A stretch of 64,000 bases of DNA from Bradyrhizobium sp. CCGE-LA001. Its GTDB lineage: Bacteria > Pseudomonadota > Alphaproteobacteria > Rhizobiales > Xanthobacteraceae. The stretch is taken from positions 4,333,501 through 4,397,500 of the forward strand of contig NZ_CP013949.1 of the NCBI RefSeq assembly GCF_000296215.2, in the 5' to 3' direction. The notes beneath the pieces were generated by a model that had not been told where the DNA came from, ran no database searches, and saw only the letters and a program-made list of their open reading frames with translations. Positions 24,001-32,904 of the stretch are shown here, one piece after another. The first letter of the stretch is position 1; each line of letters begins with the position of its first letter. The position numbers were made by a program, and so were the translations under genes.

Positions 24001-25605
24001 CTAGATCGGCACGCTCTGCGGCCGCTTCCACCGCACCCACCAGGCGACGATCAGCCGGGTCAGGGTGAAGGCGGTGAACACCGTGGTGATGATGCCGATG
24101 CCGAGCGTCACGGCAAAACCGCGCACCGGGCCGGTGCCGATGTAGAACAGCACCGCGGCAGCGATGAAGGTGGTGATGTTGGAATCGAGGATGGTCGCGA
24201 GCGCCCGCTTGAAGCCGGCGTCGATCGCCGAGATGGCGTTGCGGCCGCCCCGCAATTCCTCGCGGATGCGCTCGTAGATCAGCACGTTGGAATCGACCGC
24301 GATGCCGACGGTGAGCACGATGCCGGCGATGCCCGGCAGCGTCAGCGTGGCGTTGAGCAGCGACAACAGGCCGAAGATCATGGCGACGTTGATGGCCACG
24401 GCAATGTTGGCGAACACGCCGAAGAGCCGATAGGTCACCAGCATGAAGATGATGACCAGGATCGAGCCGACGTAAGCCGCAAGCTCGCCCTTCTCGATCG
24501 AGTCCTGGCCGAGACCCGGGCCGACGGTGCGCTCCTCGACCACGGTCAGCGGCGCGGGCAGCGCGCCGGCGCGCAAAAGAATCGCGAGATCGTTGGCCGA
24601 TTGCACAGTGAAATTGCCGGAGATCTGACCCTGGCCGCCTGTGATGGGCTCCCGGATGACGGGCGCCGAGATCACCTTGTTGTCGAGCACGATGGCGAAC
24701 GGCAGTCCCACGTTCTCCTGTGTGGCCTGCGCGAATTTGCGGGCGCCCGAGGTATTGAACTTGAAGCTGACGACCGGCTCGCCCGTGCGCTGGTCGAAAC
24801 TTGCCTGGGCGTCGGTCAGATCACCGCCGGCCACCAGCACCTGCTTCTTGACCACGTAGGGTGTCGGCGGTGGCGAGGCACTCATCAAGAGCTCGGATTC
24901 CGGCGGCACCCTGCCCTGCTGCGCCTGATCCGGCGGCACGGAGGCGTCGACCATGCGGAATTCCATCTTCGCGGTCTTGCCCAGCAGCTCCTTCAGCCGG
25001 GTCGGGTCCTGGAGACCGGGCACCTGCACCAGGATGCGGTCGTTGCCCTGGCGCTGGATCACCGGCTCGACGGTGCCGAGCTCGTTGACGCGGCGCTCGA
25101 CGATCTGGATCGATTGCTCGATGGTCTTGCGCAGGCGATCGAGTATCGCGGCCTGCGGGACGCTCAGACGGATCACCCCGCCGCCGGCATCGGTTACCTC
25201 GAGGTCGCGCTGACCGCTGGATCCCATGAGGCCGCCCAGCGGCTGGGACAGCTCCCGCAGCTTGGCGAGCGCGGACTGCGCATCGGATTCCTTGGTGATG
25301 CGGACTTCGACGGCGTCGTTGCGCACGGTCACGCCGCCGGTGAAGCCGATCTTGGCGTCGCGCAGCGTCCGGCGGACGTCGTCGCGGACCTGGTCGAGCC
25401 TCTCCTTCTTCACGTAGTTGGAATCGACCTCGAGCAGCAGATAGGAGCCGCCCTGGAGATCGAGGCCGAGCACCAGCCTGCGCTGCGCCCAGGCGGGCCA
25501 GGACTTGACCTGCGCCTCGGGGAAGAAATTGGGGACCGCGCAGAGGCACACGATCAGCGCCGTCAGGATGATCCCCAGCGCCTTCCACCGCGTGAAATAC
25601 AACAT
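24001..25605 (-). CDS. secD: Protein translocase subunit SecD
   Basis: 534 residues: an N-terminal helix, a large periplasmic domain beginning at RLVLGLDLQGGSYLLLEVDS, and five C-terminal helices. Within these, VGPGLGQDSIEKGELAAYVG and GIAVDSNVLIYERIREELRG carry the conserved D5 and D6 motifs. The export-pausing P1 domain (VNELGTVEPVIQRQGNDRIL) is complete. Partner of SecF in the same operon; acts in the inner membrane pulling preproteins from SecYEG. Confidence 0.97.
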   Translation of the reverse strand: MLYFTRWKALGIILTALIVCLCAVPNFFPEAQVKSWPAWAQRRLVLGLDLQGGSYLLLEVDSNYVKKERLDQVRDDVRRTLRDAKIGFTGGVTVRNDAVEVRITKESDAQSALAKLRELSQPLGGLMGSSGQRDLEVTDAGGGVIRLSVPQAAILDRLRKTIEQSIQIVERRVNELGTVEPVIQRQGNDRILVQVPGLQDPTRLKELLGKTAKMEFRMVDASVPPDQAQQGRVPPESELLMSASPPPTPYVVKKQVLVAGGDLTDAQASFDQRTGEPVVSFKFNTSGARKFAQATQENVGLPFAIVLDNKVISAPVIREPITGGQGQISGNFTVQSANDLAILLRAGALPAPLTVVEERTVGPGLGQDSIEKGELAAYVGSILVIIFMLVTYRLFGVFANIAVAINVAMIFGLLSLLNATLTLPGIAGIVLTVGIAVDSNVLIYERIREELRGGRNAISAIDAGFKRALATILDSNITTFIAAAVLFYIGTGPVRGFAVTLGIGIITTVFTAFTLTRLIVAWWVRWKRPQSVPI

Positions 25606-25652
25606 CGACTGGACCTGTCAGATCAGGAGATTGGAGATGCTCGCGGAAGCGC

Positions 25653-26027
25653 TCACTTCGACGCGGCGTCGTCCTTGGTGTTTTCCTTGCTATCCTTGGA
25701 TTCCTTGGCCGGCTCGCCCTTGGCGCGCACGCCGGAGATCATCTGGCGCATCTGCCGCACGCGCACGCCGTCGGAAATCTCGAACTCGATCTGATCGTCG
25801 TCGACGACCTTGGTGACCTTGCCGACGAGGCCGCCCGAGGTCACGACGGTGTCGCCGCGGCGGATGTTCTTCACGAGGTCGGCGTGATCGCGGACCTTCT
25901 TCTGCTGCGGACGCAGAATCAGGAAGTACATGATCACGAAGATCAGGGCGAACGGCAGCAGCGACATCAACATGCTGTTGGTGTCGCCGGCGGCCGCAGC
26001 CTGGGCATACGCAGGGGTAATCAGCAT
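25653..26027 (-). CDS. yajC: Preprotein translocase subunit YajC
   Basis: 124 residues. A single membrane helix (LMSLLPFALIFVIMYFLILR) is followed at once by PQQKKVRDHADLVKNIRRGD and VVTSGGLVGKVTKVVDDDQI, the standard YajC core. A Lys/Asp/Glu-rich tail follows. First gene of yajC-secD-secF and divergent from the DUF815 ATPase gene. The start has GAGGATCG upstream. Confidence 0.97.
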   Translation of the reverse strand: MLITPAYAQAAAAGDTNSMLMSLLPFALIFVIMYFLILRPQQKKVRDHADLVKNIRRGDTVVTSGGLVGKVTKVVDDDQIEFEISDGVRVRQMRQMISGVRAKGEPAKESKDSKENTKDDAASK

Positions 26028-26208
26028 TCGGACGATCCTCGTGAGAACGGGGGGAAGCCGGTCAGGCCTTCAAAGGCGACCGGTTCGGTCAAATTCGCGC
26101 GGACTATAGCGGCCATTGCCCCAATTGCAACGCTGCCAGACCGCCCTTTTGGCCACCTTGCGGCGCGCCGTCAGGCCCGATAAGGCTGCGTTCTCAGGAA
26201 CTTCGGAC

Positions 26209-27201
26209 ATGCCCAAAAAAGCAAGCAAAAGCCCGGTCGGCAAAGGCCCCAGCACCCCTGCCCGCAAGCCCGCCCGCGTCGCGGCAAAACGCCCCACGAT
26301 GGCCTCCAAGGCAAACTTCGAGGCAGCCCCGAACCTCTCGCAGGAGCGCATCGTGCGCGCGCTGGAGACCATCGCGGCGCACCTCTCGGCTCGGGGCAAG
26401 CCGGCGGTCGAGACCGAGTCGTTCGAGCGGGCGGATGCCTATGTCTGGCACCCTGACGGCCGCCTTGCCGCCGTGCCGCGGGTGAGCCGCGTCGAGTTGT
26501 TCCTGCTGAAGGGCGTCGACCGGATGCGCGACATCCTGATGGAGAACACCGAGCGCTTCGCCAATGGCTTGCCCGCCAACAACGCCCTGCTCTGGGGTGC
26601 GCGCGGCATGGGCAAGTCGTCGCTGGTGAAGGCCGCGCATGCCAGCATCAACGCCCAGCGCAAGCCGGCCGACAGGCTGAAGTTGATCGAGATCCACCGC
26701 GAGGACATCGAAACGCTTCCGATGCTGATGGAGAAGCTTCGCGACGCCAGCTTCCACTTCATCGTGTTCATCGACGACCTCTCCTTCGACGGCAACGATG
26801 CGTCGTACAAGTCGCTCAAAGCCGTGCTCGAAGGCGGCATCGAGGGCCGGCCCGAGAACGTCATCCTCTATGCCACCTCCAACCGCCGCCATCTGCTGGC
26901 GCGCGACATGATCGAGAACGAGCGTTCGACCGCGATCAATCCCGGCGAAGCGGTCGAAGAGAAGGTCTCGCTGTCGGATCGCTTCGGCCTCTGGCTCGGC
27001 TTCCACCGTTGCAGCCAAGACGAATATCTCGCCATGGTGCGCGGCTATTGCGGCCATTTCGGCATTGAGGTCGACGACGAGGCGCTGGAGCGCGAGGCGC
27101 TGGAATGGTCGACCACGCGCGGCTCGCGCTCGGGCCGCGTAGCATGGCAGTTCGTGCAGGAGCTGGCGGGCCGGCTCGGCGTGAAGCTCGCGGGGAAATA
27201 G
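26209..27201 (+). CDS. DUF815 family AAA ATPase
   Basis: 330 residues from the ATG at 26209 (TCAGGAA upstream); an ATG at 26116 is in frame but unsupported. A basic N-terminus (MPKKASKSPVGKGP) precedes the DUF815 ATPase. Walker A is LLWGARGMGKSSLVKAAHAS, Walker B is FHFIVFIDDLSFDG, sensor 1 is VILYATSNRRHLL, and SLSDRFGLWLGFHRC follows, with a C-terminal SRSGRVAWQFVQEL. The family is widespread and conserved next to yajC/secDF in alphaproteobacteria, but its biochemical role is not established. Confidence 0.93.
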   Translation: MPKKASKSPVGKGPSTPARKPARVAAKRPTMASKANFEAAPNLSQERIVRALETIAAHLSARGKPAVETESFERADAYVWHPDGRLAAVPRVSRVELFLLKGVDRMRDILMENTERFANGLPANNALLWGARGMGKSSLVKAAHASINAQRKPADRLKLIEIHREDIETLPMLMEKLRDASFHFIVFIDDLSFDGNDASYKSLKAVLEGGIEGRPENVILYATSNRRHLLARDMIENERSTAINPGEAVEEKVSLSDRFGLWLGFHRCSQDEYLAMVRGYCGHFGIEVDDEALEREALEWSTTRGSRSGRVAWQFVQELAGRLGVKLAGK

Positions 27202-27222
27202 CGGCTGTTAGCCCAAAACGAG

Positions 27223-27244
27223 ATCGCCCGCTTTCGCGGGCGAT
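27223..27244. terminator. Bidirectional terminator hairpin
   Basis: Perfect 9-bp stem ATCGCCCGC / GCGGGCGAT with a TTTC loop, 22 bases after the DUF815 stop and 40 bases before the convergent nlpD-like stop. Flanked by AAAACGAG on the left and AACCTGTGTTTCTT on the right. Confidence 0.8.
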
Positions 27245-27283
27245 AACCTGTGTTTCTTATGAGAGCGGCAGCCCGACGGCGTC

Positions 27284-28672
27284 TCACGCTCCGTTCAGGA
27301 ATTGAAGCGGGTCAACCGGGCTCGATCCCTTGCGGATCTCGAAGTGAAGCTGCGGCGACGCCACTTCCCCGGATTGACCCGACTTGGCAATGACCTGACC
27401 GCGCTTGATGGTATCGCCGCGCTTCACCAACAGCTCACTCGCATGGGCATATGCGGTGACGTAGCCGTTGGAGTGCCGAACCAGGACCAGATTGCCGTAA
27501 CCCTTCAGCTCGTTGCCGGAGTAAGCGACGACGCCGTCTTCGGCGGCCTTGACCGGCGTGCCCTCGGGCACCGCGAGATTGATGCCGTCGTTGGACTTGC
27601 CATTGGTCTTGGCGCCGTAGCTCGTGACCACCTTGCCGCGCACCGGCCAGCGGAAGGTCGGCAGCGCGCCCGTGGCCTCCGCTGCCTTCGCAGGCGCATC
27701 GGCGGGCTTCTCCTCGACATTGGCCGTGGCCTGGGCCAGACGCGCGCTCTGCACGGGCGCGGCGGCAGTTGCCACCTTGGTGGCGGGCGCCGGAGCGGCC
27801 GCGACGGGCTGGAGCGTTCCGGCCACCGGCGCAGCCGCGACCGGAGCCGCAGCAACGGGCGCTGCAACAGCAGCAGTCTTGGCTCCCGGCACCGTCAGCT
27901 TGGTGCCGAGCTTGAGCTTGGCGGACGGGTCGAGGCCGTTGGCACGTGCGAGCTCGGCCGCCGAGATGCGGTTGTTACGCGCGATGCTGGCGAGCGTGTC
28001 ACCCCGGTTGACGAAGTGCGTGCTCGGCGGCGCAGCGATGGCGGCCACGGGCTTGGCTGCAGTTGCCGCCGCAACGGGAGCCATTGCCGGCGCAGGCGCT
28101 GCAGCGGTGGCCGGATGCGGAATGATCAGCTGCTGGCCGGGCGAGAGCGCGCGCGGCCCCTTGTAACCGTTGGCGGCCAGGATCGCCTGCGGCGTGACGC
28201 GATAGCGCTTGGCGAGCACGTCGAGCGTGTCGCTGGTGCCGACGATGATCTTGGTGCCGCCGGTCGGCTGGGCAGCCGCGACCGAGCGCGGCGGCACGGT
28301 GGCCGTGGTCTCCAGATGCGGCTGCGCCGGGGGCGCATAGGAGCTGACGCCGCGGCCGCCTCCGGACACGCCGCCACCACCCGCGACGGGGTAGGACTGC
28401 GGCGCCGATACCGCCGGCGGCGGCAGGGGCTGTGACTGATAATGGCCGGGTTGCGTCTGCGGCCGGGCATATTGCGGCAGCTCGCGCTGCTGCGGCGGCG
28501 GGGCCTGCTGCACCGATCCGGTCTGATCAGAGGCAAAGGGATTGGAGAAGTTCGACTGAGACAGCCGCGACGACATGTCGGCGCTGCACCCTGCAAAACT
28601 GAAGGAGATCAGCGCCAGCACCGCGACCTGCGGCACGCGGCGCGAGTAAAGCAACTCGGCGACGATGGACAT
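27284..28672 (-). CDS. nlpD: LysM/M23 lipoprotein, NlpD-like amidase activator
   Basis: 462 residues. Lipoprotein signal with lipobox SFAGC (Cys about 29), a long Pro/Gln/Ala-rich linker, two LysM domains (IIVGTSDTLDVLAKRYRVTP and HFVNRGDTLASIARNNRISA), and a C-terminal LytM/M23 domain starting FRWPVRGKVVTSYG. In the M23 domain the usual HxxGID is SNDGINLAVPEG and the late HxH is LHFEIR only. The zinc ligands are therefore lost, as in E. coli NlpD, which activates AmiC and does not cut peptidoglycan itself. It binds septal wall from the outer membrane. Neighbour of pcm and surE, as in many proteobacteria. Confidence 0.9.
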   Translation of the reverse strand: MSIVAELLYSRRVPQVAVLALISFSFAGCSADMSSRLSQSNFSNPFASDQTGSVQQAPPPQQRELPQYARPQTQPGHYQSQPLPPPAVSAPQSYPVAGGGGVSGGGRGVSSYAPPAQPHLETTATVPPRSVAAAQPTGGTKIIVGTSDTLDVLAKRYRVTPQAILAANGYKGPRALSPGQQLIIPHPATAAAPAPAMAPVAAATAAKPVAAIAAPPSTHFVNRGDTLASIARNNRISAAELARANGLDPSAKLKLGTKLTVPGAKTAAVAAPVAAAPVAAAPVAGTLQPVAAAPAPATKVATAAAPVQSARLAQATANVEEKPADAPAKAAEATGALPTFRWPVRGKVVTSYGAKTNGKSNDGINLAVPEGTPVKAAEDGVVAYSGNELKGYGNLVLVRHSNGYVTAYAHASELLVKRGDTIKRGQVIAKSGQSGEVASPQLHFEIRKGSSPVDPLQFLNGA

Positions 28673-28781
28673 GGTTACTCACTCGTACGCAACAGAACTG
28701 GTCTTTTAAGTAAACACGCGCCGAGTAAATAACGGCTTAACCCTTCCAATAAGACGTTGGCCGCACAGCTGATCCGGAATT

Positions 28782-29432
28782 CTACAGCTCCCGCGCCACG
28801 CCGGGCAGCGCCGGCACGAAGCGGACCTCGACGAGTTCCTTGCGCACGATCCCCCGTTCGGTGCGGCTGAGGCGGATCAGCGTCTGCACGCCCTGATGCG
28901 GGCCGACCGGCGCGATCAGGATGCCCCCCATCTCGAGCCGTTCGATCAGGTTCTCGGGAAGCTGCTCCATCGCCGCGGTGACGATGATGCGGTCGAACGG
29001 GCCGATATTGGCAGGCAGGTTGAGACCGTCGCCCAGCATCACCTCGACATTGTGACAGTCGAGCTTTTCAAGCCTCGCGCGTGCGGCGTCCGCCAGCTTG
29101 CGGTAGCGCTCGACGGTGAGCACCTGTCCGGCGAGCCGGGACAGCACTGCGGCCTGATAGCCGGAGCCGGCGCCGATCTCGAGCACGCGGTGGTGCTTCT
29201 GGAGCTGGAGCTGCTCGGTCATGTAGGCGACGACGAAGGGCTGGCTGATGGTCTGCCCGCAGGCGATCGGCAGCGCACTGTCGCGATAGGCGCCGTCACG
29301 ATCGGCCTCGTCGACGAACTGCTCGCGCGGCACCTCCTCCATGGTCCGCAGCACCGCCTGATCGCTGATGCCTCGACGCCTCAGCGTGAGCTGAAACATC
29401 ATCTTTTCCGGTGGGTGCTGATGGGAGGTCAT
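28782..29432 (-). CDS. pcm: Protein-L-isoaspartate O-methyltransferase
   Basis: 216 residues. The AdoMet motif I is HRVLEIGAGSGYQAAVLSRL, preceded by the substrate-side IACGQTISQPFVVAYMTEQL, which is diagnostic of PIMT. Motif III is FDRIIVTAAMEQLPENLIER. It methylates L-isoaspartyl residues to start repair of damaged proteins. It sits between surE and nlpD, the classical order, although here a divergent response regulator gene is inserted on the surE side. Confidence 0.96.
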   Translation of the reverse strand: MTSHQHPPEKMMFQLTLRRRGISDQAVLRTMEEVPREQFVDEADRDGAYRDSALPIACGQTISQPFVVAYMTEQLQLQKHHRVLEIGAGSGYQAAVLSRLAGQVLTVERYRKLADAARARLEKLDCHNVEVMLGDGLNLPANIGPFDRIIVTAAMEQLPENLIERLEMGGILIAPVGPHQGVQTLIRLSRTERGIVRKELVEVRFVPALPGVAREL

Positions 29433-29661
29433 TGCCGCCGATGTTGTCTCGTCAGGGCCGGGCGATGGCCAAGGCCCGGCCGCTGAGAATCTTGTTCCTG
29501 GTCAGGAACCCATGATATCCTTCGGGCCACGCATTTGACCATAAATTGGCTTGCCATGGGCGGGCCGCGACGGCCATTTTCAGGCATCCGTTCGTCGAAA
29601 CGCGCATTGCGCCGATTCATGTTATCTGCGAACGTTTTTGGGAATGGGCAAGGACTCAAAG

Positions 29662-30033
29662 ATGACCGCGACGGGGCTTTCCGGCCGCTCTGTATTCCTC
29701 GTCGAGGACGAGGTGATGATCAGGATGATGGTCGCGGACATGCTCGAAGAGCTCGGCTACAAGGTCGCAGCCGAGGCGGGCGACATCACCGAGGCCATGC
29801 GGCTCGCCCAGGCGACCGAGTTCGACATCGCCATTCTCGACGTCAACGTCAACGGCAAGGTCATCTCTCCGGTGGCCGACGTCATCAAGGCGAAGGGCTG
29901 CCCGTTCATCTTCGCCACCGGCTACGGCTCCTCCGGCCTGCCCGAACAGTACCGCGACCGGCCGGCGCTCCAGAAGCCGTTCCAGCTCGATGCCCTCGGC
30001 AAGACCATCGAAGCCGCGCTTCGCGGCGGATAG
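29662..30033 (+). CDS. Stand-alone response regulator receiver domain
   Basis: 123 residues from the ATG at 29662 (AAGGA upstream); ATG 29644 is an alternative. A lone REC domain: VFLVEDEVMIRMMVADMLEE (acidic pair), DIAILDVNVNGKVISPVADV (phospho-acceptor Asp in LDVN), FIFATGYGSSGL (Thr switch) and LQKPFQLDALGK (Lys). There is no output domain. It resembles CpdR-type and other single-domain alphaproteobacterial receivers. The usual LDVxMP is changed to LDVNVNG, as in several rhizobial homologues. Its cognate kinase is not adjacent. It lies on the opposite strand inside the surE-pcm-nlpD cluster. Confidence 0.9.
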   Translation: MTATGLSGRSVFLVEDEVMIRMMVADMLEELGYKVAAEAGDITEAMRLAQATEFDIAILDVNVNGKVISPVADVIKAKGCPFIFATGYGSSGLPEQYRDRPALQKPFQLDALGKTIEAALRGG

Positions 30034-30036
30034 CTG

Positions 30037-30804
30037 CTACTTCAGCGTCGCGCTCAATTCTGCCGAAAACGCCTCATTGGTGCGGTCGAGCCTGAGCGGC
30101 GTGACCGAGACGTAGCGCTCGCGCAGCGCCGCGAGATCCGTTCCGTCGGCGGGCGTGTCCATCATCGCGGCGCGCTCGAAGCCGATCCAGAAATAGGGAT
30201 TGCCGCGGCCGTCCTTGCGCTCGTCGACCCTGAGGAAGCCGAGATTGCGCTTGCCCTGGCGCGTGACGCGGATACCCAGCACGTCCTCGGGGGCGCAAGA
30301 CGGGAAATTGACGTTGATCACCGTGTCCTTGGGGACACCCGCGGCAATCACCTTCCGCACGATGTCGGGGCCAAATTTGCGCGCGGTGTCCCACGGCGGG
30401 CGATCGCGAGTCTCAACACTGAATTCCTGCGACAGCGCGAACGACGGCAGCCCCAGGATGGTGCCTTCCAGCGCACCGGCGATGGTGCCGGAATAGACCA
30501 CGTCCTCGGCGACGTTGCGCCCCTTGTTGACGCCGGACAGCACGACGTCCGGCGGCTTGGTGCCGAGGATGTGACGCGCACCCATGATGACGCAGTCGGT
30601 CGGGGTGCCGCGCACGGCAAAGTGGCGCGGGCCAACCTCGCGCAGGCGCAGAGGATCGTTCAGCGACAGCGAATGCGACACGCCGGATTGATCGAGCTCC
30701 GGTGCCACCACCCAGACGTCGTCAGACAGCGCGCGCGCAATCTCCTCCACGACCTTGAGGCCGGGGGCGTGGATACCGTCGTCATTGGTGCAGAGGATGC
30801 GCAT
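30037..30804 (-). CDS. surE: 5'/3'-nucleotidase SurE
   Basis: 255 residues. The metal site is MRILCTNDDGIHAPGLKVVE (Asp8, Asp9), with Ser in QSGVSHSLSLNDPL and Asn in LSGVNKGRNVAEDVVYSGTI. The family segment AGALEGTILGLPSFALS follows, then INVNFPSCAPEDV. It hydrolyses nucleoside monophosphates, supporting survival in stationary phase by family precedent. It shares the neighbourhood with pcm and nlpD. Its stop nearly touches that of the convergent receiver gene (3 bases between). Confidence 0.96.
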   Translation of the reverse strand: MRILCTNDDGIHAPGLKVVEEIARALSDDVWVVAPELDQSGVSHSLSLNDPLRLREVGPRHFAVRGTPTDCVIMGARHILGTKPPDVVLSGVNKGRNVAEDVVYSGTIAGALEGTILGLPSFALSQEFSVETRDRPPWDTARKFGPDIVRKVIAAGVPKDTVINVNFPSCAPEDVLGIRVTRQGKRNLGFLRVDERKDGRGNPYFWIGFERAAMMDTPADGTDLAALRERYVSVTPLRLDRTNEAFSAELSATLK

Positions 30805-30894
30805 GCGAAAGGTCTGTTCCAGAAAGCGGGTCTGAGCCGTCTTATCCGGCTATGCCCGATCAGGCAAACCGAGAGCGCCCGGTTCCCGGCTCTG

Positions 30895-31257
30895 CTACCG
30901 GCGGACTCGCCATTGCGGCATGAAGCGCGCGAGCCGGCCCTCCGCGCGCAGCTGCACCGCCGGCACGACCGGGCTCACGACGGGCGTTTCGACCACGCCG
31001 AGCGCCTCCAATTGCGCGATGAGCGGATCTGGCCCGGAGGCCTGCGGAAAGCGCTCGCGCGCCACCACCAACGCCTTGTCGAAATCGGCAGCATTGACGC
31101 CGGGCTTGGCCCGCCGGCTCTGCACGAGATCGTCGTCCCAGAGCCGCGCGATCTCGATGTCGAACACGCCGCGCAGGCGCTGGTCGACGGCCTGGATGCC
31201 GGCACCCGTCACCGCCCATTGTCGGCCGACCCAGAAGATGTCGCGGTGCAAGGCCAT
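30895..31257 (-). CDS. Conserved hypothetical protein between serS and surE
   Basis: 120 residues beginning MALHRDIFWVGRQWAVTGAG. It has RLRGVFDIEIARLWDDDLVQ and AADFDKALVVARERFPQASG, then a C-terminal PAVQLRAEGRLARFMPQWRV. No signal peptide or membrane helix. I believe homologues occur at the same place in related genomes, but I cannot name a domain. Frame use and position in the minus-strand block support it as a real gene. Confidence 0.7.
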   Translation of the reverse strand: MALHRDIFWVGRQWAVTGAGIQAVDQRLRGVFDIEIARLWDDDLVQSRRAKPGVNAADFDKALVVARERFPQASGPDPLIAQLEALGVVETPVVSPVVPAVQLRAEGRLARFMPQWRVRR

Positions 31258-31329
31258 GGAGTTGGGTTCGCGTGGACGGGCCGGCAGGATAACCGGCCGC
31301 CCGATCTTCGCAACGCGATTCTGTCCGGC

Positions 31330-31373
31330 GCGTTTTCTTGACGCGAACCGGCAGCCACTTCGCTCGAAAACGC
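31330..31373. repeat. Short dispersed hairpin element next to serS stop
   Basis: GCGTTTTC (31330-31337) pairs with GAAAACGC (31366-31373) around a GC-rich centre. The central sequence (TTGACGCGAACCGG, then CCACTTCGCTC) is one I recognise as recurrent in Bradyrhizobium intergenic DNA. It begins one base past the serS stop and may end its transcript. Confidence 0.65.
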
Positions 31374-31374
31374 T

Positions 31375-32706
31375 TTAGTCGCGCGCGATCACCTTCACGC
31401 CGCCCATATAGGGCTGGAGCACGTCGGGGACTGCGATCGAGCCGTCCTCCTGCTGATAGGTCTCCATCACGGCGATCAGCGCGCGGCCGACCGCGGTGCC
31501 GGAGCCATTCAGCGTGTGCACGAAGCGCGGCTTGCCGTCCGGCCCGCGGGAGCGCGCATCCATGCGCCGCGCCTGGAAGTCGCCGCAGACCGAGCAGCTC
31601 GAGATCTCGCGGAACATGCCGCCCTCGCCCTGCCCGGGCATCCAGACCTCGATGTCATAGGTTTTTTGCGACGAGAAACCCATATCCCCTGCGCAAAGCG
31701 TCATGACGCGATAATGCAGGTCGAGCTTTTGCAGCACCTGCTCGGCGCAGGACAGCATCCGCTCCAGCTCGTCCTTGCTGGTCTCAGGCGTCGTGATCGA
31801 GACCAGCTCGACCTTGGTGAACTGGTGCTGGCGGATCATGCCGCGGGTGTCGCGCCCGGCGGCGCCCGCCTCGGCACGGAAGCACGGCGTCAGCGCGGTC
31901 AGCCGCATCGGCAATTGCTTCTCGTCGAGGATGGATTCGCGCGCAAGGTTGGTCAGCGAGACTTCTGCGGTCGGGATCAGACCGAGGCGCTCGGTCTTCA
32001 GCCGCTCATGGTCTGGCGCAGCGAGCAGCTCGCCCTTGATCGCCCAGAACTGGTCATCCTCGAATTTGGGCAATTGGCCGGTGCCGAACATCACCTCGTT
32101 GCGCACGAGCAGCGGCGGATTGATCTCGGTGTAGCCGTGCTCGGTCGTGTGCAGGTCGAGCATGAACTGGCCGATTGCGCGCTCGAGCCGCGCCAGGCCT
32201 TTCTTCAGCACGACGAAGCGCGCGCCGGAGAGTTTTGCCGCTGCCTCGAAGTCCATATAGCCGAGCGCGGTGCCGAGATCGTCATGCAGCTTCGGCGCAA
32301 ATGCGTAAGTGCGCTTGTTGCCGTACACGTGGTGCTGCACGTTGCCGTGTTCGTCGACGCCATCAGGCACTTCGTCGAACGGAATGTTCGGGATTGCCGA
32401 CAGCTCCTTCATCAACTCGTCGTCGGCAGCCTTCGCAGCCGCTTCGAGCTGAGGCATCGTGGTCTTGAGCTCGGCGACCTCGGCCATCAGCGTGGCAGCG
32501 CGCGCCTCGTTCTTGGCCTTCTTGGCATCACCGATTTCCTTGGACGCCGCATTGCGCCGCGCCTGCGCCTGCTCGGAAGCAAGGATCGCCGCACGCCGCT
32601 TCTCGTCGATCGCGAGCAGCGATGCCGACATCGGCTTCAGGCCACGCCGGGCGAGGCCGGCGTCGAAAGCTTGCGGATTGTCGCGGATCGATTTGATGTC
32701 GTGCAT
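31375..32706 (-). CDS. serS: Serine--tRNA ligase
   Basis: 443 residues, class II synthetase. The N-terminal coiled-coil arm covers about residues 25-110 (AIDEKRRAAILASEQAQARR, then EVAELKTTMPQLEAAAKAAD). Motif 2 is PCFRAEAGAAGRDTRGMIRQ with HQFTKVELV, and motif 3 is NGSGTAVGRALIAVMETYQ. It charges tRNA-Ser and tRNA-Sec-type substrates in the cytoplasm. Full length with normal ends. Confidence 0.97.
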   Translation of the reverse strand: MHDIKSIRDNPQAFDAGLARRGLKPMSASLLAIDEKRRAAILASEQAQARRNAASKEIGDAKKAKNEARAATLMAEVAELKTTMPQLEAAAKAADDELMKELSAIPNIPFDEVPDGVDEHGNVQHHVYGNKRTYAFAPKLHDDLGTALGYMDFEAAAKLSGARFVVLKKGLARLERAIGQFMLDLHTTEHGYTEINPPLLVRNEVMFGTGQLPKFEDDQFWAIKGELLAAPDHERLKTERLGLIPTAEVSLTNLARESILDEKQLPMRLTALTPCFRAEAGAAGRDTRGMIRQHQFTKVELVSITTPETSKDELERMLSCAEQVLQKLDLHYRVMTLCAGDMGFSSQKTYDIEVWMPGQGEGGMFREISSCSVCGDFQARRMDARSRGPDGKPRFVHTLNGSGTAVGRALIAVMETYQQEDGSIAVPDVLQPYMGGVKVIARD

Positions 32707-32787
32707 GGCTGTGGTCCTGAGTCGGCGCGCAAAGAGTCAACGTTTATGCCGACAATTCACATGGGCGGCGCCTCCCCTAGCACAGCT

Positions 32788-32887
32788 GTCATCATCCGCG
32801 AAGGCGGATGATCCAGTATTCCAGAGACGGCAGTGATTCCACGATGTGCCCCGGCGTACTGGATTCCCCGCCTTCGCGGGGAATGAC
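32788..32887. repeat. 100-bp inverted-repeat element (CGCGAAGGCGG family), copy 1
   Basis: The left arm begins GTCATCATCCGCGAAGGCGG and the right arm is its approximate complement, ending CCTTCGCGGGGAATGAC. Each arm is about 30 bases, with a 39-base centre. The same element recurs at 49071-49170. It lies between serS and tatC. Confidence 0.8.
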
Positions 32888-32904
32888 ACCGAAGCTAAGC
32901 CGCC

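Noticed and set aside
22443..24068. 541-codon open frame on the plus strand
   Set aside because: Antisense to secF, whose motifs are unmistakable. Composition is typical of a GC-rich shadow.
31516..32811. 431-codon open frame on the plus strand
   Set aside because: Antisense to serS, with no recognisable domain.
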